NCBI RefSeq assembly: GCF_900116515.1
Contig: NZ_FPBA01000007.1
Location: 62,001-126,000 of the forward strand
Reading direction: 5' to 3'
Length of the DNA: 64,000 bases
Source: Geodermatophilus amargosae
GTDB taxonomy: Bacteria > Actinomycetota > Actinomycetes > Mycobacteriales > Geodermatophilaceae
The notes under the pieces were generated by a model. The model was not told where the DNA came from and did not search any database. It was given only the letters and a program-made list of their open reading frames with translations. Made by a program: the position numbers and the translations under genes. This document shows, piece after piece, positions 1 through 8,762 of this stretch. Numbering within the stretch: position 1 is the first letter of the stretch; each line of letters begins with the position of its first letter.

Positions 1-485
1 ACCAGGGGCAGGTGCAGGCCCTCATCGGCAACGCCGTCGGCCTGGACCCGGCGCGCGGCGACGGCATCAGCGTCGCCTCGCTGGCCTTCGACACCACGGC
101 CGCCGACCAGGCCGCCGCGGAGATGACCGCGGCCCGCGAGGCCGAGCAGCAGGCCCAGATGTGGTCGCTGATCAGGAACGGCGCCATCGGCCTGGGCATC
201 GCCCTGCTCGTGCTCGTCGTCTGGCTGCGCTCGCGCCGCCGCGACGACGACGAGGACGAGGACGACGACGACGAGCCGCTGGCCCTCGACGAGGGCCTGA
301 TCGCCGAGCTCGAGCGGCTGCGGGTGTCCAGCTCGCGGGACGACACCGCCGTCCTGGACAACCGGGCGCTGGAACTGGAGGCCGCGGAGCGGCAGCGGGT
401 GCGGGGGGAGATCGCCACGATGGTCAGCGAACGTCCGGACGAGGTGGCGCAGATGCTGCGCGGCTGGCTGAGTGATGTGAAGTGA
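1..485 (+). CDS. fliF: Flagellar MS-ring protein FliF, C-terminal part (5' end outside window)
   Basis: The frame is open from the first bases, so only the last ~160 residues are present. It begins in the conserved C-terminal periplasmic stretch (VGLDPARGD, nt ~45-62), followed by a coiled-coil-prone Ala/Glu region. One transmembrane helix (nt ~165-230) ends in RSRRR, and an acidic Asp/Glu linker follows. The final ~20 residues (PDEVAQMLRGWL) match the cytoplasmic tail by which FliF docks onto FliG. FliF builds the MS ring in the inner membrane, the base on which C ring and export gate assemble. The stop overlaps the fliG GTG by 4 bp, so the two are translationally coupled. The position upstream of fliG confirms the assignment. 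Confidence 0.93.
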   Translation, partial: QGQVQALIGNAVGLDPARGDGISVASLAFDTTAADQAAAEMTAAREAEQQAQMWSLIRNGAIGLGIALLVLVVWLRSRRRDDDEDEDDDDEPLALDEGLIAELERLRVSSSRDDTAVLDNRALELEAAERQRVRGEIATMVSERPDEVAQMLRGWLSDVK

Positions 486-1561
486 CGCTCGCATCGGTCG
501 AGCAGTTGGTGGGCGCGGGCGGGACCAACCTGCCCGCCCTGCCGCCGGCTCCGCCCCGCCCCGAGATGCCGGGCCTGCGCAAGGCCGCCGTCTTCCTCGC
601 CCAGATGAACAAGGAGAAGGCGGGGCTGCTGCTGTCCAAGCTGCGCCCGCGCGAGGTCGAGGCGCTCACCCGCGAGATCATGAAGCTCGGCTCGGTCGAG
701 CCGACCGACGTCGACGGCGTGCTCGCGGAGTTCCACGAGCTCATGGCCGCGCAGCGCTTCGTCGGCCGCGGGGGCGTCGACTTCGCCCGCGAGATACTGG
801 CCGCGGGTCTCGGCGAGGACAAGGCCGAGGGCATCCTCGCCCGGCTCAACGTCGTCTACACCGAGGTCCCGTTCGCCTCGCTGCGCAACGCCGACGTCCG
901 CCAGCTGGTCACCTTCCTCAAGGACGAGCACCCGCAGGTCATCGCCCTGGTGCTGGCCCACCTCTCGGCCGCGCAGTCGGCCGAGGTGCTCTCCGGCTTC
1001 TCCCCCGAGCAGCAGGCGGAGGTGGCCCACCGGATCGCCACGATGGACCGCACCTCGCCGGAGATGGTCCGCCTGGTGGAGGAGGAGCTCGGCCGCCGGA
1101 TGGGGTCGCTGCTCGCCCACCAGGACATGTCCACCGTCGGCGGCGTCGAGACCCTCGTCGAGATCATCAACCGCTCCCCGCGGCCGACCGAGCGCTCGAT
1201 CCTCGAGTGGCTCGACACCTCCGACCCGGAGCTGGCCGAGCAGGTGCGGGCGCAGATGTTCGTCTTCGAGGACATCACCACGATCGACGACCGCTCGATG
1301 CAGCTGGTGCTGCGCGAGGTGGAGGCCAACGACCTGGCCACCGCGCTCAAGGGCGTGCGCCCCGACGTCCGCGACAAGGTGGTGCGGAACCTCTCCGAGC
1401 GCGCCGCCGAGAACCTCGCCGAGGAGATCGAGCTGCTCGGCCCGGTCCGTGCCCGCACGGTCGAGGAGGCCCAGGGCAAGATCGTCGCGGTCATCCGCAC
1501 GCTCGAGGAGCAGGGCGTCGTGACCATCTCGCGGGGCGGGGACGATGAGTTCGTCGCGTGA
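482..1561 (+). CDS. fliG: Flagellar motor switch protein FliG
   Basis: FliG is the C-ring protein that binds the MS ring by its N-terminus, FliM by its middle domain, and the stator MotA by its charged C-terminal domain. The 359-residue product is slightly longer than usual (~335) because of a ~25-residue Pro/Ala N-terminal extension. The middle domain shows the EHPQ motif (DEHPQVIALVLAHL), and the C-terminal domain shows the expected alternating charges around FVFEDI and DVRDKVVRNLSERAAE. The GTG at 482 overlaps the fliF stop; no better start is visible. The 3' end overlaps fliH by 17 bp. Confidence 0.96.
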   Translation: MTLASVEQLVGAGGTNLPALPPAPPRPEMPGLRKAAVFLAQMNKEKAGLLLSKLRPREVEALTREIMKLGSVEPTDVDGVLAEFHELMAAQRFVGRGGVDFAREILAAGLGEDKAEGILARLNVVYTEVPFASLRNADVRQLVTFLKDEHPQVIALVLAHLSAAQSAEVLSGFSPEQQAEVAHRIATMDRTSPEMVRLVEEELGRRMGSLLAHQDMSTVGGVETLVEIINRSPRPTERSILEWLDTSDPELAEQVRAQMFVFEDITTIDDRSMQLVLREVEANDLATALKGVRPDVRDKVVRNLSERAAENLAEEIELLGPVRARTVEEAQGKIVAVIRTLEEQGVVTISRGGDDEFVA

Positions 1562-2357
1562 CACGGGGCGGGAGTCGGTGCTGCTGCGCGGGGCCTCGGC
1601 CGTCGCCGCGGCCCCCTACCGCTCGGTCCCCGGGACGACGGTGCCGCCGCGCCCGCGGCCGGCGCCGCAGCCGGCCGGGCCCTCCTCCGTCGTCGCCTCC
1701 GCGCCCGAGGTCGTCGTCGAGCGGCGCAGCACCGTCCGCCGCGCCGCCGACGTCCCGGTGCCCAACGGCCGGGGTGCGCTGCGGCTCGGCGACGTCTACG
1801 CCGAGGAGCTCGCCCGGCTGCGCGAGTTCGCGCGGGCCGAGGGGCACAGCGCCGGCTACGCCGAGGGCCTGGCCGAGGCGGGCCGGGTCGTCGCCGAGGC
1901 CGAGGCAGAGGCGGCCGCCCGGCTGGCCGACGTGCAGGCCCGCTGGGAGCGCCGGATGGCCTCGGCCACCGCGGCCCTCGGCGCCGCCGTCACCGCGCTC
2001 GACGCCGCCGCGGTGCCCACCGCCGACGACGTCCGCGACACCCTCCTCGACGGCGTGCTCACGCTGGTGGAGGAGCTGCTCGGCCGGGAGGTGACGGTGC
2101 CGACCACCGCCGGGCTCGACGCCATCCGCCGCGCGCTGACCCTGCTGCCCTCCGACGCCCCGGCCGTCGTCCGGCTGCACCCCGGCGACCTCGCCGAGGT
2201 CCCGCCGTCCGCGCTGGCCGCGCTGCCGCCGTCGGTCACCGTCGTCGGCGACGAGGGCGTCGAGCGCGCCGGCGCGGTCGCCGACTGCGGTCCCCGCCGC
2301 GTCGACGCCCAGCTGTCGACGGCGCTGGCGCGGGTGCGGGCGGTGCTGTCGGCATGA
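1545..2357 (+). CDS. fliH: Flagellar assembly protein FliH (regulator of the export ATPase)
   Basis: FliH forms the peripheral stalk that holds the FliI ATPase at the export gate and the C ring. The product has 270 residues. Its first ~75 residues are Pro/Ala/Val-rich and disordered. A long Ala/Glu/Arg helix follows (AEGHSAGYAEGLAEAGRVVAE region, residues ~95-150) with the GxxxG-like spacing of FliH, and then a globular E-stalk-like C-terminus ending at the junction with fliI. Sequence conservation is low, as usual for FliH. The assignment rests on the position between fliG and fliI and on this architecture. Confidence 0.88.
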   Translation: MSSSRDTGRESVLLRGASAVAAAPYRSVPGTTVPPRPRPAPQPAGPSSVVASAPEVVVERRSTVRRAADVPVPNGRGALRLGDVYAEELARLREFARAEGHSAGYAEGLAEAGRVVAEAEAEAAARLADVQARWERRMASATAALGAAVTALDAAAVPTADDVRDTLLDGVLTLVEELLGREVTVPTTAGLDAIRRALTLLPSDAPAVVRLHPGDLAEVPPSALAALPPSVTVVGDEGVERAGAVADCGPRRVDAQLSTALARVRAVLSA

Positions 2358-3661
2358 GCACGTCCGCACTGATCGAGCGCGCCCGCCGCGCCGCCCGCCC
2401 CCAGCTCACCGGCTCCGTCGTCGGCGCCATGGGACTCACGCTCACCGTCGAGGGCGTCGTCGCCGCCGTCGGCGACCTGGTCGAGGTCGACCCCGGCCCG
2501 CGCGGCCTGATGGCCGAGGTGGTCGCCGTCTCCCGCGACCGGCTCACCTGCATGCCGCTGGGCGAGCTCGGCGGCGTCCACGCCGGCGCCCCCGTCCGCA
2601 ACACCGGCATGCCGCTGCAGGTGCCGGTCGGCGAGGCGCTGCTGGGCCGGGTGCTCGACGGCCTGGGCCGGCCGGTCGACGGGCACGGCCCGCTCGGCGC
2701 CGGGGTCGACTGGGTGGACCTGGCCAGCGAGACCCCGCACGCGCTCTCCCGCCGCCGGGTGGAGGAGCCGCTGCCGGTCGGCGTCCGCGCGCTGGACACC
2801 CTCGTGCCGGTCGGCAAGGGGCAGCGGCTGGGCATCTTCGCCGGCTCCGGCGTCGGCAAGTCCACGCTGCTGGCGCAGATCACCCGGGGCACCGAGGCCG
2901 ACGTCCGCGTCATCGGGCTGATCGGCGAGCGCGGCCGCGAGGTCAAGGAGTTCCTCGAGGAGAACCTCGGCCCGGAGGGCATGGCGCGCACCGTCGTCGT
3001 CGTCGCCACCTCCGACGAGCCGCCGCTGGTGCGGCTCAAGGCCGCGTTCGTGGCCACCCGCATCGCGGAGGGCTTCCGCGACCAGGGCCGCGACGTCCTG
3101 CTGCTCATGGACTCGATCACCCGCACCGCCATGGCCCAGCGCGAGGTCGGCCTGTCGGCCGGGGAGCCGCCGGCCACCCGCGGGTACCCGCCGAGCGTCT
3201 TCGCGATGATGCCGCGGCTGCTGGAGAAGGCCGGTCCCGGCGCGACCGGCTCGATCACCGGCCTCTACACCGTGCTCGTCGAGGGCGACGACCACAACGA
3301 GCCGATCGCCGACACCGCCCGCTCGATCCTCGACGGCCACGTCGTGCTCACCCGCAAGCTCGCCACCACCGGCCACTTCCCCGCGATCGACGTCCTGGAG
3401 TCGATCTCCCGGGTCGCCGGCGCGGTCGTGTCACCGGCCCGCATGGCCGACGCCCGCGAGGCGCGGCGGCTGCTCGGCGCGCTGCGCGACGTCAAGGAGC
3501 TCGTCGAGATCGGCGCCTACCAGGCCGGCAGCGACCCGCTGGTCGACCGCGCGCGGGCGCTGTCCCCCGTCCTCGACGCCTTCCTGCGCCAGCCACTGGA
3601 GGACTGCACCGCCCCCGACGACGCGTGGACGATGCTGCACCGGCTCGTGACGGCCGGCTGA
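2354..3661 (+). CDS. fliI: Flagellum-specific ATPase FliI
   Basis: FliI is the hexameric F1-like ATPase that unfolds and delivers substrates to the flagellar type III export gate. The 435-residue product has the full family length. Walker A is GSGVGKST at residues ~164-171, Walker B is LLLMDSITR, and the family signature around PPATRGYPPSVFAMMPRL is intact. The ATG overlaps the fliH stop by 4 bp. All catalytic parts look intact, so an active ATPase is expected. Confidence 0.97.
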   Translation: MSTSALIERARRAARPQLTGSVVGAMGLTLTVEGVVAAVGDLVEVDPGPRGLMAEVVAVSRDRLTCMPLGELGGVHAGAPVRNTGMPLQVPVGEALLGRVLDGLGRPVDGHGPLGAGVDWVDLASETPHALSRRRVEEPLPVGVRALDTLVPVGKGQRLGIFAGSGVGKSTLLAQITRGTEADVRVIGLIGERGREVKEFLEENLGPEGMARTVVVVATSDEPPLVRLKAAFVATRIAEGFRDQGRDVLLLMDSITRTAMAQREVGLSAGEPPATRGYPPSVFAMMPRLLEKAGPGATGSITGLYTVLVEGDDHNEPIADTARSILDGHVVLTRKLATTGHFPAIDVLESISRVAGAVVSPARMADAREARRLLGALRDVKELVEIGAYQAGSDPLVDRARALSPVLDAFLRQPLEDCTAPDDAWTMLHRLVTAG

Positions 3662-3662
3662 C

Positions 3663-4115
3663 GTGGCGAAGCGGGCCGGCTTCCGCCTCGAGCCGGTGCT
3701 GCGGGTGCGCCGCGCCGCCGAGCAGGCCGCCGAGCGGGCCGCCGCCGACGCCGCCGCCGCGGCGCGGGAGGCCGAGCGCCGCGCCGAGGAGCAGGCCGCC
3801 GCCCTGGCCACCCGAGTGCCGCCGCACTCGGCACCGGCACACGTCTTCCTCGCCGCGATGGTCGCATCGGCCGCCGCGGCTGCCGATGTGACAGCTGCAC
3901 GGGCGACGGCGCAGGCCTCGGCCGAGCAGGCCGGCCTGCTGCGCGCGCGGTGGACCGCCGCCGCCCAGCAGACCAAGGCGCTGGAGAAGCTGCGCGAGCG
4001 GCACCTCCTCGCCCGGCACCACGCCGAGCTCTCCGCCGAGGAGCGCGCGGTCGACGACCTGGTCACCGCCCGGCACGCCGGGGCCGACCACGCAGATCGA
4101 GAGCACGCAGATTGA
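3663..4115 (+). CDS. fliJ: Flagellar export chaperone FliJ
   Basis: The product has 150 residues and is almost entirely Ala/Glu/Arg coiled coil, starting with the typical FliJ opening (basic residues, then [15 protein letters not shown]). FliJ is the central-stalk subunit that inserts into the FliI hexamer and activates the export gate. The GTG at 3663 lies one base after the fliI stop. The C-terminus ends in His/Asp-rich sequence with no fixed fold. The identification rests on the opening motif, length and position. Confidence 0.87.
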   Translation: MAKRAGFRLEPVLRVRRAAEQAAERAAADAAAAAREAERRAEEQAAALATRVPPHSAPAHVFLAAMVASAAAAADVTAARATAQASAEQAGLLRARWTAAAQQTKALEKLRERHLLARHHAELSAEERAVDDLVTARHAGADHADREHAD

Positions 4116-4156
4116 GAGCACGCGGACCGAGAGCACGAGGAACGGGAGGAGGAGCC

Positions 4157-5125
4157 GTGGAGGGACTGACCGCGGTGCAGGGCCGCATCGCCGCGATCCA
4201 GAACCGGATCCTCGGCCTCGCCTCGACGTCGTCGACGTCGACGTCGGCCGCGTGGGCGACCGCGGCCTCCGCCGCCGGGCTGACCGGGACCGCCGCGACC
4301 GGCGCCACGACGGCCGTCCCGACGGCGGCCAGCGGCACGGAGGGGCAGGTCGTCGCCGCCGCGCAGCGCTACCTCGGCGTCCCCTACGCCTGGGGCGGCA
4401 CCGACCCGTCGGTCGGCCTGGACTGCTCCGGGCTGGTCCAGCGCGTCTTCGGCGACCTCGGCATCGACCTGCCGCGCACCAGCTCCCAGCAGGCCACCGC
4501 CGGCACCCCCGTCGCCGGCCTGGCCGAGGCCCGCCCCGGCGACCTCGTCTTCTTCGACAACTCCTCGTCCCGCCCCGGCATCGACCACGTCGGCATCTAC
4601 GTCGGCGACGGCAAGATGATCGCCGCCCCGCAGGAGGGCGAGGTCGTCAAGGTCCAGGACGTCGGCGAGCCCACCCTCATCCGCCGGGTCCTGCCCCAGT
4701 CGGCCGCGGCGCCGGTGTCGTCCCCGTCCGCCGGGTCCGGCCTGGCCGGCGTCCCCTACGCCGACCTGTTCACCGCCGCCGGCGCCCGGCACGGCGTCGA
4801 CCCCGCGCTGCTCGCCGGCGTGGCGAAGGTGGAGTCCGGCTTCGACTCCTCCGCCGTGTCGTCGGCGGGTGCCACCGGCCTCATGCAGTTCATGCCGGCG
4901 ACCGCCCGCGGCCTCGGCGTCGACGCCACCGACCCGGCGTCGGCCGTCGACGGCGCCGCCCGCTACCTGCGCCAGCTCACCGACCGGTTCAGCTCGACCG
5001 ACCTGGCGCTGGCCGCCTACAACGCCGGTCCCGGCACGGTCGCCCGCCACGGCGGCATCCCGCCCTACGCCGAGACCCAGTCCTACGTCCGCAAGGTCAC
5101 CAGCGCCGCGGAGGCCTACTCGTGA
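4157..5125 (+). CDS. Bifunctional peptidoglycan hydrolase: NlpC/P60 domain fused to SLT lytic transglycosylase, in the flagellar operon
   Basis: The GTG at 4157 is chosen because GGGAGGAGGAG lies just before it; the product has 322 residues. Residues ~60-180 are an NlpC/P60 cysteine peptidase domain ([19 protein letters not shown] with Cys90; HVGIYVGDG with His144). Residues ~200-322 are a soluble lytic transglycosylase domain ([12 protein letters not shown] with catalytic Glu226, [18 protein letters not shown]). There is no Sec signal peptide; the N-terminus ([18 protein letters not shown]) looks like a flagellar rod or hook protein start. Export through the flagellar apparatus is therefore inferred, and the likely job is opening the wall for the rod, as FlgJ does in proteobacteria. 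The third P60 catalytic position (12 residues after His144) is Ala156, not His, Glu or Gln, so the peptidase half may be weak. The stop overlaps fliK. Confidence 0.9.
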   Translation: MEGLTAVQGRIAAIQNRILGLASTSSTSTSAAWATAASAAGLTGTAATGATTAVPTAASGTEGQVVAAAQRYLGVPYAWGGTDPSVGLDCSGLVQRVFGDLGIDLPRTSSQQATAGTPVAGLAEARPGDLVFFDNSSSRPGIDHVGIYVGDGKMIAAPQEGEVVKVQDVGEPTLIRRVLPQSAAAPVSSPSAGSGLAGVPYADLFTAAGARHGVDPALLAGVAKVESGFDSSAVSSAGATGLMQFMPATARGLGVDATDPASAVDGAARYLRQLTDRFSSTDLALAAYNAGPGTVARHGGIPPYAETQSYVRKVTSAAEAYS

Positions 5126-6498
5126 CAGCTCCCGTCCTGACCGCCGCCACCGCGGCCGCACCCGCCCCGGCCTCCCCGGCCGGCGGCCCGGACCCCGCCT
5201 CGGCCGCCGGCTTCGCGTCCGCGCTCGACGACGCCGTCGCCGAGCGCCCGGCCGCGGACCGCCCGTCCGGCGACCGCGGGGTCGGCCGCCGCGACGGCGA
5301 CCGCCCCGGCCGCGCCGTGGGCCGCGACGGTGACCGGCCCGGTCGCGCCCTCGGCCGCGACGGGGACCCTGGCCGCCCCGAGGCCGCCAGCGACGACGCC
5401 GCTCCCCTCGACGGCTCCGTGCCGGCTGAGGGCGCCGTGCCCGCCGACGGCGCCGCCGTGCCCGGTGCGCTCCCCGCCGGCTGGGCGCTGGCCCTCGCGC
5501 TGGGCACCGCCGTCCCCGGCGCCACTCCCCCCGGCGCGACTCCCCCGGGCACTGCGGCCGGCGCCACGGCACCGGGCGAGACCGCCGCGCAGGGTGCCGT
5601 CGCCGACGGGACCGCCGCGGTGCCGGGCGGCGCGGCCGGGCTGCCGCAGGCCCTCCCCACCCCTGCCGGCGGCGCTGCCTCCGCCCCGCTGCCCCAGGGC
5701 GCCGTCCCCGCCCTGCCGACGTCGGCCGCTCCCGCGACCGCGCCCCGGACTCCCGGCGCGCCCGCCCTCCCCGAGGGCCTCGTCGTCGTCGCGGCCGCCG
5801 ACCCGGCTCCGGCGACGAGCACGACGACCGCCGTCCCGGTCCTCGCCGAGCCACTGCCCCCGGTCCCGGTCGCCCCGTCCTCCGGCGGCACCGCCGACGG
5901 CGGCGCGCGGGAGCAGGACCGCGGCACCGCGGACGTCCCCGTGCCCACCGCCGCGACCGCCGCGCCGGCGCCCGCCCCGGCCCCGGCGGTGGCGGCACCG
6001 TCCGTCCCCGCCGCCCGGGCCGACGTCCCCCAGCAGCCGGTGGCCGCCCAGGTCGCCCCGACCGTCGCCACGCTGGCCTCCGGGCCCGACGGCACGCACA
6101 CGATGACGCTGGTGCTCACGCCGGAGACGCTCGGGCCGGTCGAGGTGCGGGTGACCGTGCACGACGGCCGGATCGACCTCAGCCTGCGCGGCGCCTCCGA
6201 CGCCGGCCGCGCCGCGCTGCTCGACGCGCTCCCCGACCTGCGCCGCGACCTGGAGTCCTCGGGCCTGACCTGCTCGAAGCTGCAGGTCGACCGCGACCCC
6301 GCCGGCTCGGGTCAGTCGCAGGCGCAGGCCGGGTGGCAGCAGGCCCAGCAGCAGGCGGGCGGGCAGGGCCGCGGCACCGCCCACGGCCTCGCCGACGACC
6401 GCGGCCGCCCGTGGCTGCGCGGCACCGACCCCGACGGCGGCCGCCCGGCCGCCGCCACCGTTCACCCCGCGTCGAGCGGCCTCGACGTCCGGGCCTGA
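5122..6498 (+). CDS. fliK: Flagellar hook-length control protein FliK
   Basis: FliK is the secreted ruler that measures the hook and switches export specificity through FlhB. The GTG at 5122 overlaps the preceding stop by 4 bp and gives 458 residues. The first ~320 residues are low-complexity Ala/Pro/Gly/Asp sequence with [11 protein letters not shown]-type repeats. The conserved C-terminal domain is clear (residues ~330-400: [20 protein letters not shown], then [16 protein letters not shown]). A Gln-rich tail follows, as in other FliK proteins. Confidence 0.92.
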   Translation: MTAPVLTAATAAAPAPASPAGGPDPASAAGFASALDDAVAERPAADRPSGDRGVGRRDGDRPGRAVGRDGDRPGRALGRDGDPGRPEAASDDAAPLDGSVPAEGAVPADGAAVPGALPAGWALALALGTAVPGATPPGATPPGTAAGATAPGETAAQGAVADGTAAVPGGAAGLPQALPTPAGGAASAPLPQGAVPALPTSAAPATAPRTPGAPALPEGLVVVAAADPAPATSTTTAVPVLAEPLPPVPVAPSSGGTADGGAREQDRGTADVPVPTAATAAPAPAPAPAVAAPSVPAARADVPQQPVAAQVAPTVATLASGPDGTHTMTLVLTPETLGPVEVRVTVHDGRIDLSLRGASDAGRAALLDALPDLRRDLESSGLTCSKLQVDRDPAGSGQSQAQAGWQQAQQQAGGQGRGTAHGLADDRGRPWLRGTDPDGGRPAAATVHPASSGLDVRA

Positions 6499-6510
6499 GA
6501 GGAGCCGACG

Positions 6511-6930
6511 ATGACCGACCCGGTGGGCGGCGTGGGCAACAGCCCGGCCACGTACACGGCCAGCACGTCCGTGGACCGCTCCGACCAGATGGGCAAGGAC
6601 ACGTTCCTGCAGCTCCTGGTCGCGCAGATGAAGTACCAGGACCCCAACAGCCCGACGAGCACGACCGAGTTCATGTCGCAGACGGCGACGTTCACCCAGG
6701 TCGAGAAGCTCGAGGAGATCGCCTCGCAGAACGCCGAGCTGCTCGCCCTGCAGCGCTCGCTCTCGGCCGGTGCCCTGGTCGGCCACACCGTGAGCTGGAC
6801 CGCCGAGGACGGCACCACGCAGTCCGGCACGGTGTCCTCCGTCCGCTTCGGCTCCGACGGCGCGAACGCCGTCGTCGGCGGCACCGAGGTGCCCGTCGGC
6901 CGCCTCACCGAGGTCTCCCTGCCCGCCTGA
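6511..6930 (+). CDS. flgD: Flagellar hook-capping protein FlgD (short form)
   Basis: FlgD is the scaffold that caps the growing hook and is later removed. The 139-residue product is the short form seen in Gram-positive bacteria. The N-terminal FlgD core is clear: MGKDTFLQLLVAQMKYQDPNSP followed by TEFMSQTATFTQVEKLEEI. The remaining ~70 residues are a small beta-rich module. GAGAGGAG lies 6 bp before the ATG. The gene follows fliK by 12 bp and precedes flgE, a standard arrangement. Confidence 0.95.
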   Translation: MTDPVGGVGNSPATYTASTSVDRSDQMGKDTFLQLLVAQMKYQDPNSPTSTTEFMSQTATFTQVEKLEEIASQNAELLALQRSLSAGALVGHTVSWTAEDGTTQSGTVSSVRFGSDGANAVVGGTEVPVGRLTEVSLPA

Positions 6931-6969
6931 GCAAGGCTCCCCGCTCCCCCTCCTGAGAGGACCTCCCCC

Positions 6970-8166
6970 GTGCTCCGTTCGATGTTCTCGGCCATCTCCG
7001 GCCTGCGTGCCCACCAGACCAAGCTCGACGTGACCGGCAACAACATCGCCAACGTCAACACCGTCGGCTACAAGAGCAGCCAGACCGTCTTCGAGGACAC
7101 CCTGTCCCAGGTGATCCGCAACGGCTCGGCCCCCACCGCCGAGACCGGCGGCACCAACCCGGCGCAGGTCGGCCTCGGCGTCAAGGTCGCCGGCATCACC
7201 ACCAACTTCGGCCAGGGCTCCACCCAGAACACCGGCCGGGCCACCGACTTCATGATCAGCGGCGACGGCTTCTTCGTCACCAAGGCCGGCAACGAGAACC
7301 TGTACACCCGCGCCGGCTCCTTCGACTCCGACGGCGCCGGCAACCTGGTGACCCCCGACGGCGCGCAGCTGCAGGGCTGGACCGCCACCGCCGGCGGCGA
7401 GGTCGACTCCAACGGCCCGATCGGCCCGCTGCGGATCCCCTTCGGCCAGGTCATGGCCCCCACGGCCACCACCGAGGGCGCGCTCGTGGGCAACCTGTCC
7501 ACCGCGACCGCCGTCGACGACGTCGTGCAGACGCAGGTCACCGCCTACGACTCGGTGGGCACGGCGCACGAGATCTCGCTGACCTTCACCAAGGGCGCCG
7601 CCAACAGCTGGACGGTCGCCGCGCAGGAGGGCACCACGCCGCTCGGCTCGCAGGCGCTCACCTTCGACGCCGCGACGGGCCGGCCGAACGCGGGCACGAC
7701 CTTCTCCTTCACCGTGGCGGGGCAGGCCGTGGGCATCGACCTGACCGGGATGACCGAGTTCGGCGGGAAGACGGCGGTGACCCCCAGCGGCGTCGACGGC
7801 AACGCCATGGGCACGCTGCAGTCGATCTCGCTGAGCAACGACGGCACGATCATGGGCGTCTTCTCCAACAGCCTGCGCGAGCCGATCGGCAAGCTCGCGA
7901 TGGCCACCTTCGCCAACCCCGGCGGCCTGTCGAAGGCCGGCAACACCAGCTACCGCGTGGGCGACAACTCCGGCCAGGCCGTCGTCGGCGAGGCCGGCAC
8001 CGGCGGCCGCGGCACCCTGACCGCCGGCGCGCTGGAGATGTCCAACGTCGACCTCGCCGAGGAGTTCACCGGCCTGATCGTCGCCCAGCGGGGCTTCCAG
8101 GCGAACAGCCGCGTGATCACCAGCTCCGACGAGATCCTGCAGGACCTGGTCAACCTCAAGCGGTAA
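6970..8166 (+). CDS. flgE: Flagellar hook protein FlgE
   Basis: The 398-residue product opens with the rod/hook-family N-terminus (LRSMFSAISGLRAHQ, then LDVTGNNIANVNTVGYK). It contains FMISGDGFFV, typical of FlgE/FlgG proteins, and closes with the matching C-terminal helix (SNVDLAEEFTGLIVAQRGFQANSRVI). The central variable domain fits a FlgE of about 400 residues. The GTG at 6970 is preceded by GAGAGGA. FlgE polymerises into the hook outside the cell. The gene ends the first transcription unit and is followed by two strong hairpins. Confidence 0.94.
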   Translation: MLRSMFSAISGLRAHQTKLDVTGNNIANVNTVGYKSSQTVFEDTLSQVIRNGSAPTAETGGTNPAQVGLGVKVAGITTNFGQGSTQNTGRATDFMISGDGFFVTKAGNENLYTRAGSFDSDGAGNLVTPDGAQLQGWTATAGGEVDSNGPIGPLRIPFGQVMAPTATTEGALVGNLSTATAVDDVVQTQVTAYDSVGTAHEISLTFTKGAANSWTVAAQEGTTPLGSQALTFDAATGRPNAGTTFSFTVAGQAVGIDLTGMTEFGGKTAVTPSGVDGNAMGTLQSISLSNDGTIMGVFSNSLREPIGKLAMATFANPGGLSKAGNTSYRVGDNSGQAVVGEAGTGGRGTLTAGALEMSNVDLAEEFTGLIVAQRGFQANSRVITSSDEILQDLVNLKR

Positions 8167-8169
8167 GGA

Positions 8170-8219
8170 CCTCCCTCCACCCCGCCACTCGCGAGCTCGC
8201 GGCGGGCCCTGGAGGGAGG
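8170..8219 (+). terminator. Nested hairpin after flgE
   Basis: A 10-bp outer stem (8170-8179 with 8210-8219) encloses a CCCGCC/GGCGGG stem and the palindrome CGCGAGCTCGCG. It starts 3 bp after the flgE stop. There is no T-run, as is usual in high-GC actinobacteria. It probably ends the fliF-flgE transcript. The core resembles hairpins at 41.64 and 55.84 kb. Confidence 0.6.
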
Positions 8220-8229
8220 CCGTCACGCG

Positions 8230-8259
8230 GCCCGGCACCCGTTCCCCGGGGTGCCGGGC
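8230..8259 (+). terminator. Second hairpin after flgE
   Basis: A perfect 11-bp inverted repeat (8230-8240 with 8249-8259) with an 8-nt loop follows the first hairpin. The two together look like a tandem terminator separating flgE from flbD. Confidence 0.55.
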
Positions 8260-8362
8260 AGCGCCGCGTCGGGGCCCGGTTCCCGCCGCCGGTACGCGTG
8301 TGACGTGCGGGAACGCGGTGCCGGGCTCACCCCCGGGGGTGATGCGGCGGGCCGGGTTCGGC

Positions 8363-8390
8363 TCAAGCAGCCCCCGCGCGGGACCGATGG
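8363..8390 (+). promoter_or_regulatory. Predicted FliA/WhiG-class promoter for flbD-motA-motB-fliL
   Basis: TCAA at 8363-8366, a 16-bp spacer and ACCGATGG at 8383-8390 resemble the sigma-28 class consensus (TAAA-N15/16-GCCGATAA). Start of transcription would be near 8397, giving a leader of about 60 nt with AGAGGA before the flbD GTG. The same pattern with the same spacing recurs at 11191 and 16494, which raises confidence. Confidence 0.5.
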
Positions 8391-8459
8391 TCCCTGTAGC
8401 CGGCGCCGCACCGTCGCGGCTGCCTCTCCCCCTTCCCGATCGAGCCAGAGGACCCACCC

Positions 8460-8759
8460 GTGATCCGAGTGACGCGCCTGAACGGGGAGCACTTCGCACT
8501 GAACCCCGACCTGATCGAGCGGGTCGAGGGTCATCCCGACACCGTCGTCTTCCTCGTCGACGGCACCAAGTACATCGTCCGCGAGGGCGTCGACGAGGTA
8601 CTCGACGAGATCCGGGAGTACCGGGCCAGCATCCTCGCGACCGCCTACGCCATGGACCGCGGCACCTACCGCACCTCTCCCGGCGCCTCCCCGACCGAGC
8701 CGGGGGGCGGGACCCGCCACGCGTCGGTCGTCCCCTTCCCGGCCCGCGAGGAGCGCTGA
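8460..8759 (+). CDS. flbD: FlbD-family (SwrD-like) motility protein
   Basis: The first 65 of 99 residues match the small FlbD family (VIRVTRLNGEHFALNPDLIE, then PDTVVFLVDGTKYIVRE). In Bacillus the family member SwrD raises motor power for swarming; the molecular mechanism is not established. The tail of ~35 residues is variable. The GTG at 8460 has AGAGGA upstream. It is the first gene of the stator unit and ends 3 bp before motA, in line with a role at the stator. It is not the Caulobacter transcription factor also called FlbD. Confidence 0.88.
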   Translation: MIRVTRLNGEHFALNPDLIERVEGHPDTVVFLVDGTKYIVREGVDEVLDEIREYRASILATAYAMDRGTYRTSPGASPTEPGGGTRHASVVPFPAREER

Positions 8760-8762
8760 CCC

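Noticed and set aside
6504-6511. GCCGACGA before flgD as a FliA -10 box
   Set aside because: No -35 at the right distance, and the gene lies in a tight operon behind fliK.
8260-8459. c-di-GMP (GEMM) riboswitch before flbD
   Set aside because: Length and GC-rich stems invited comparison, but the conserved GEMM bases are not present.
5116-8499. Very long open frame on the minus strand across fliK, flgD and flgE
   Set aside because: High GC produces long antisense frames. It has no family motif, and the opposite strand carries well-defined genes.
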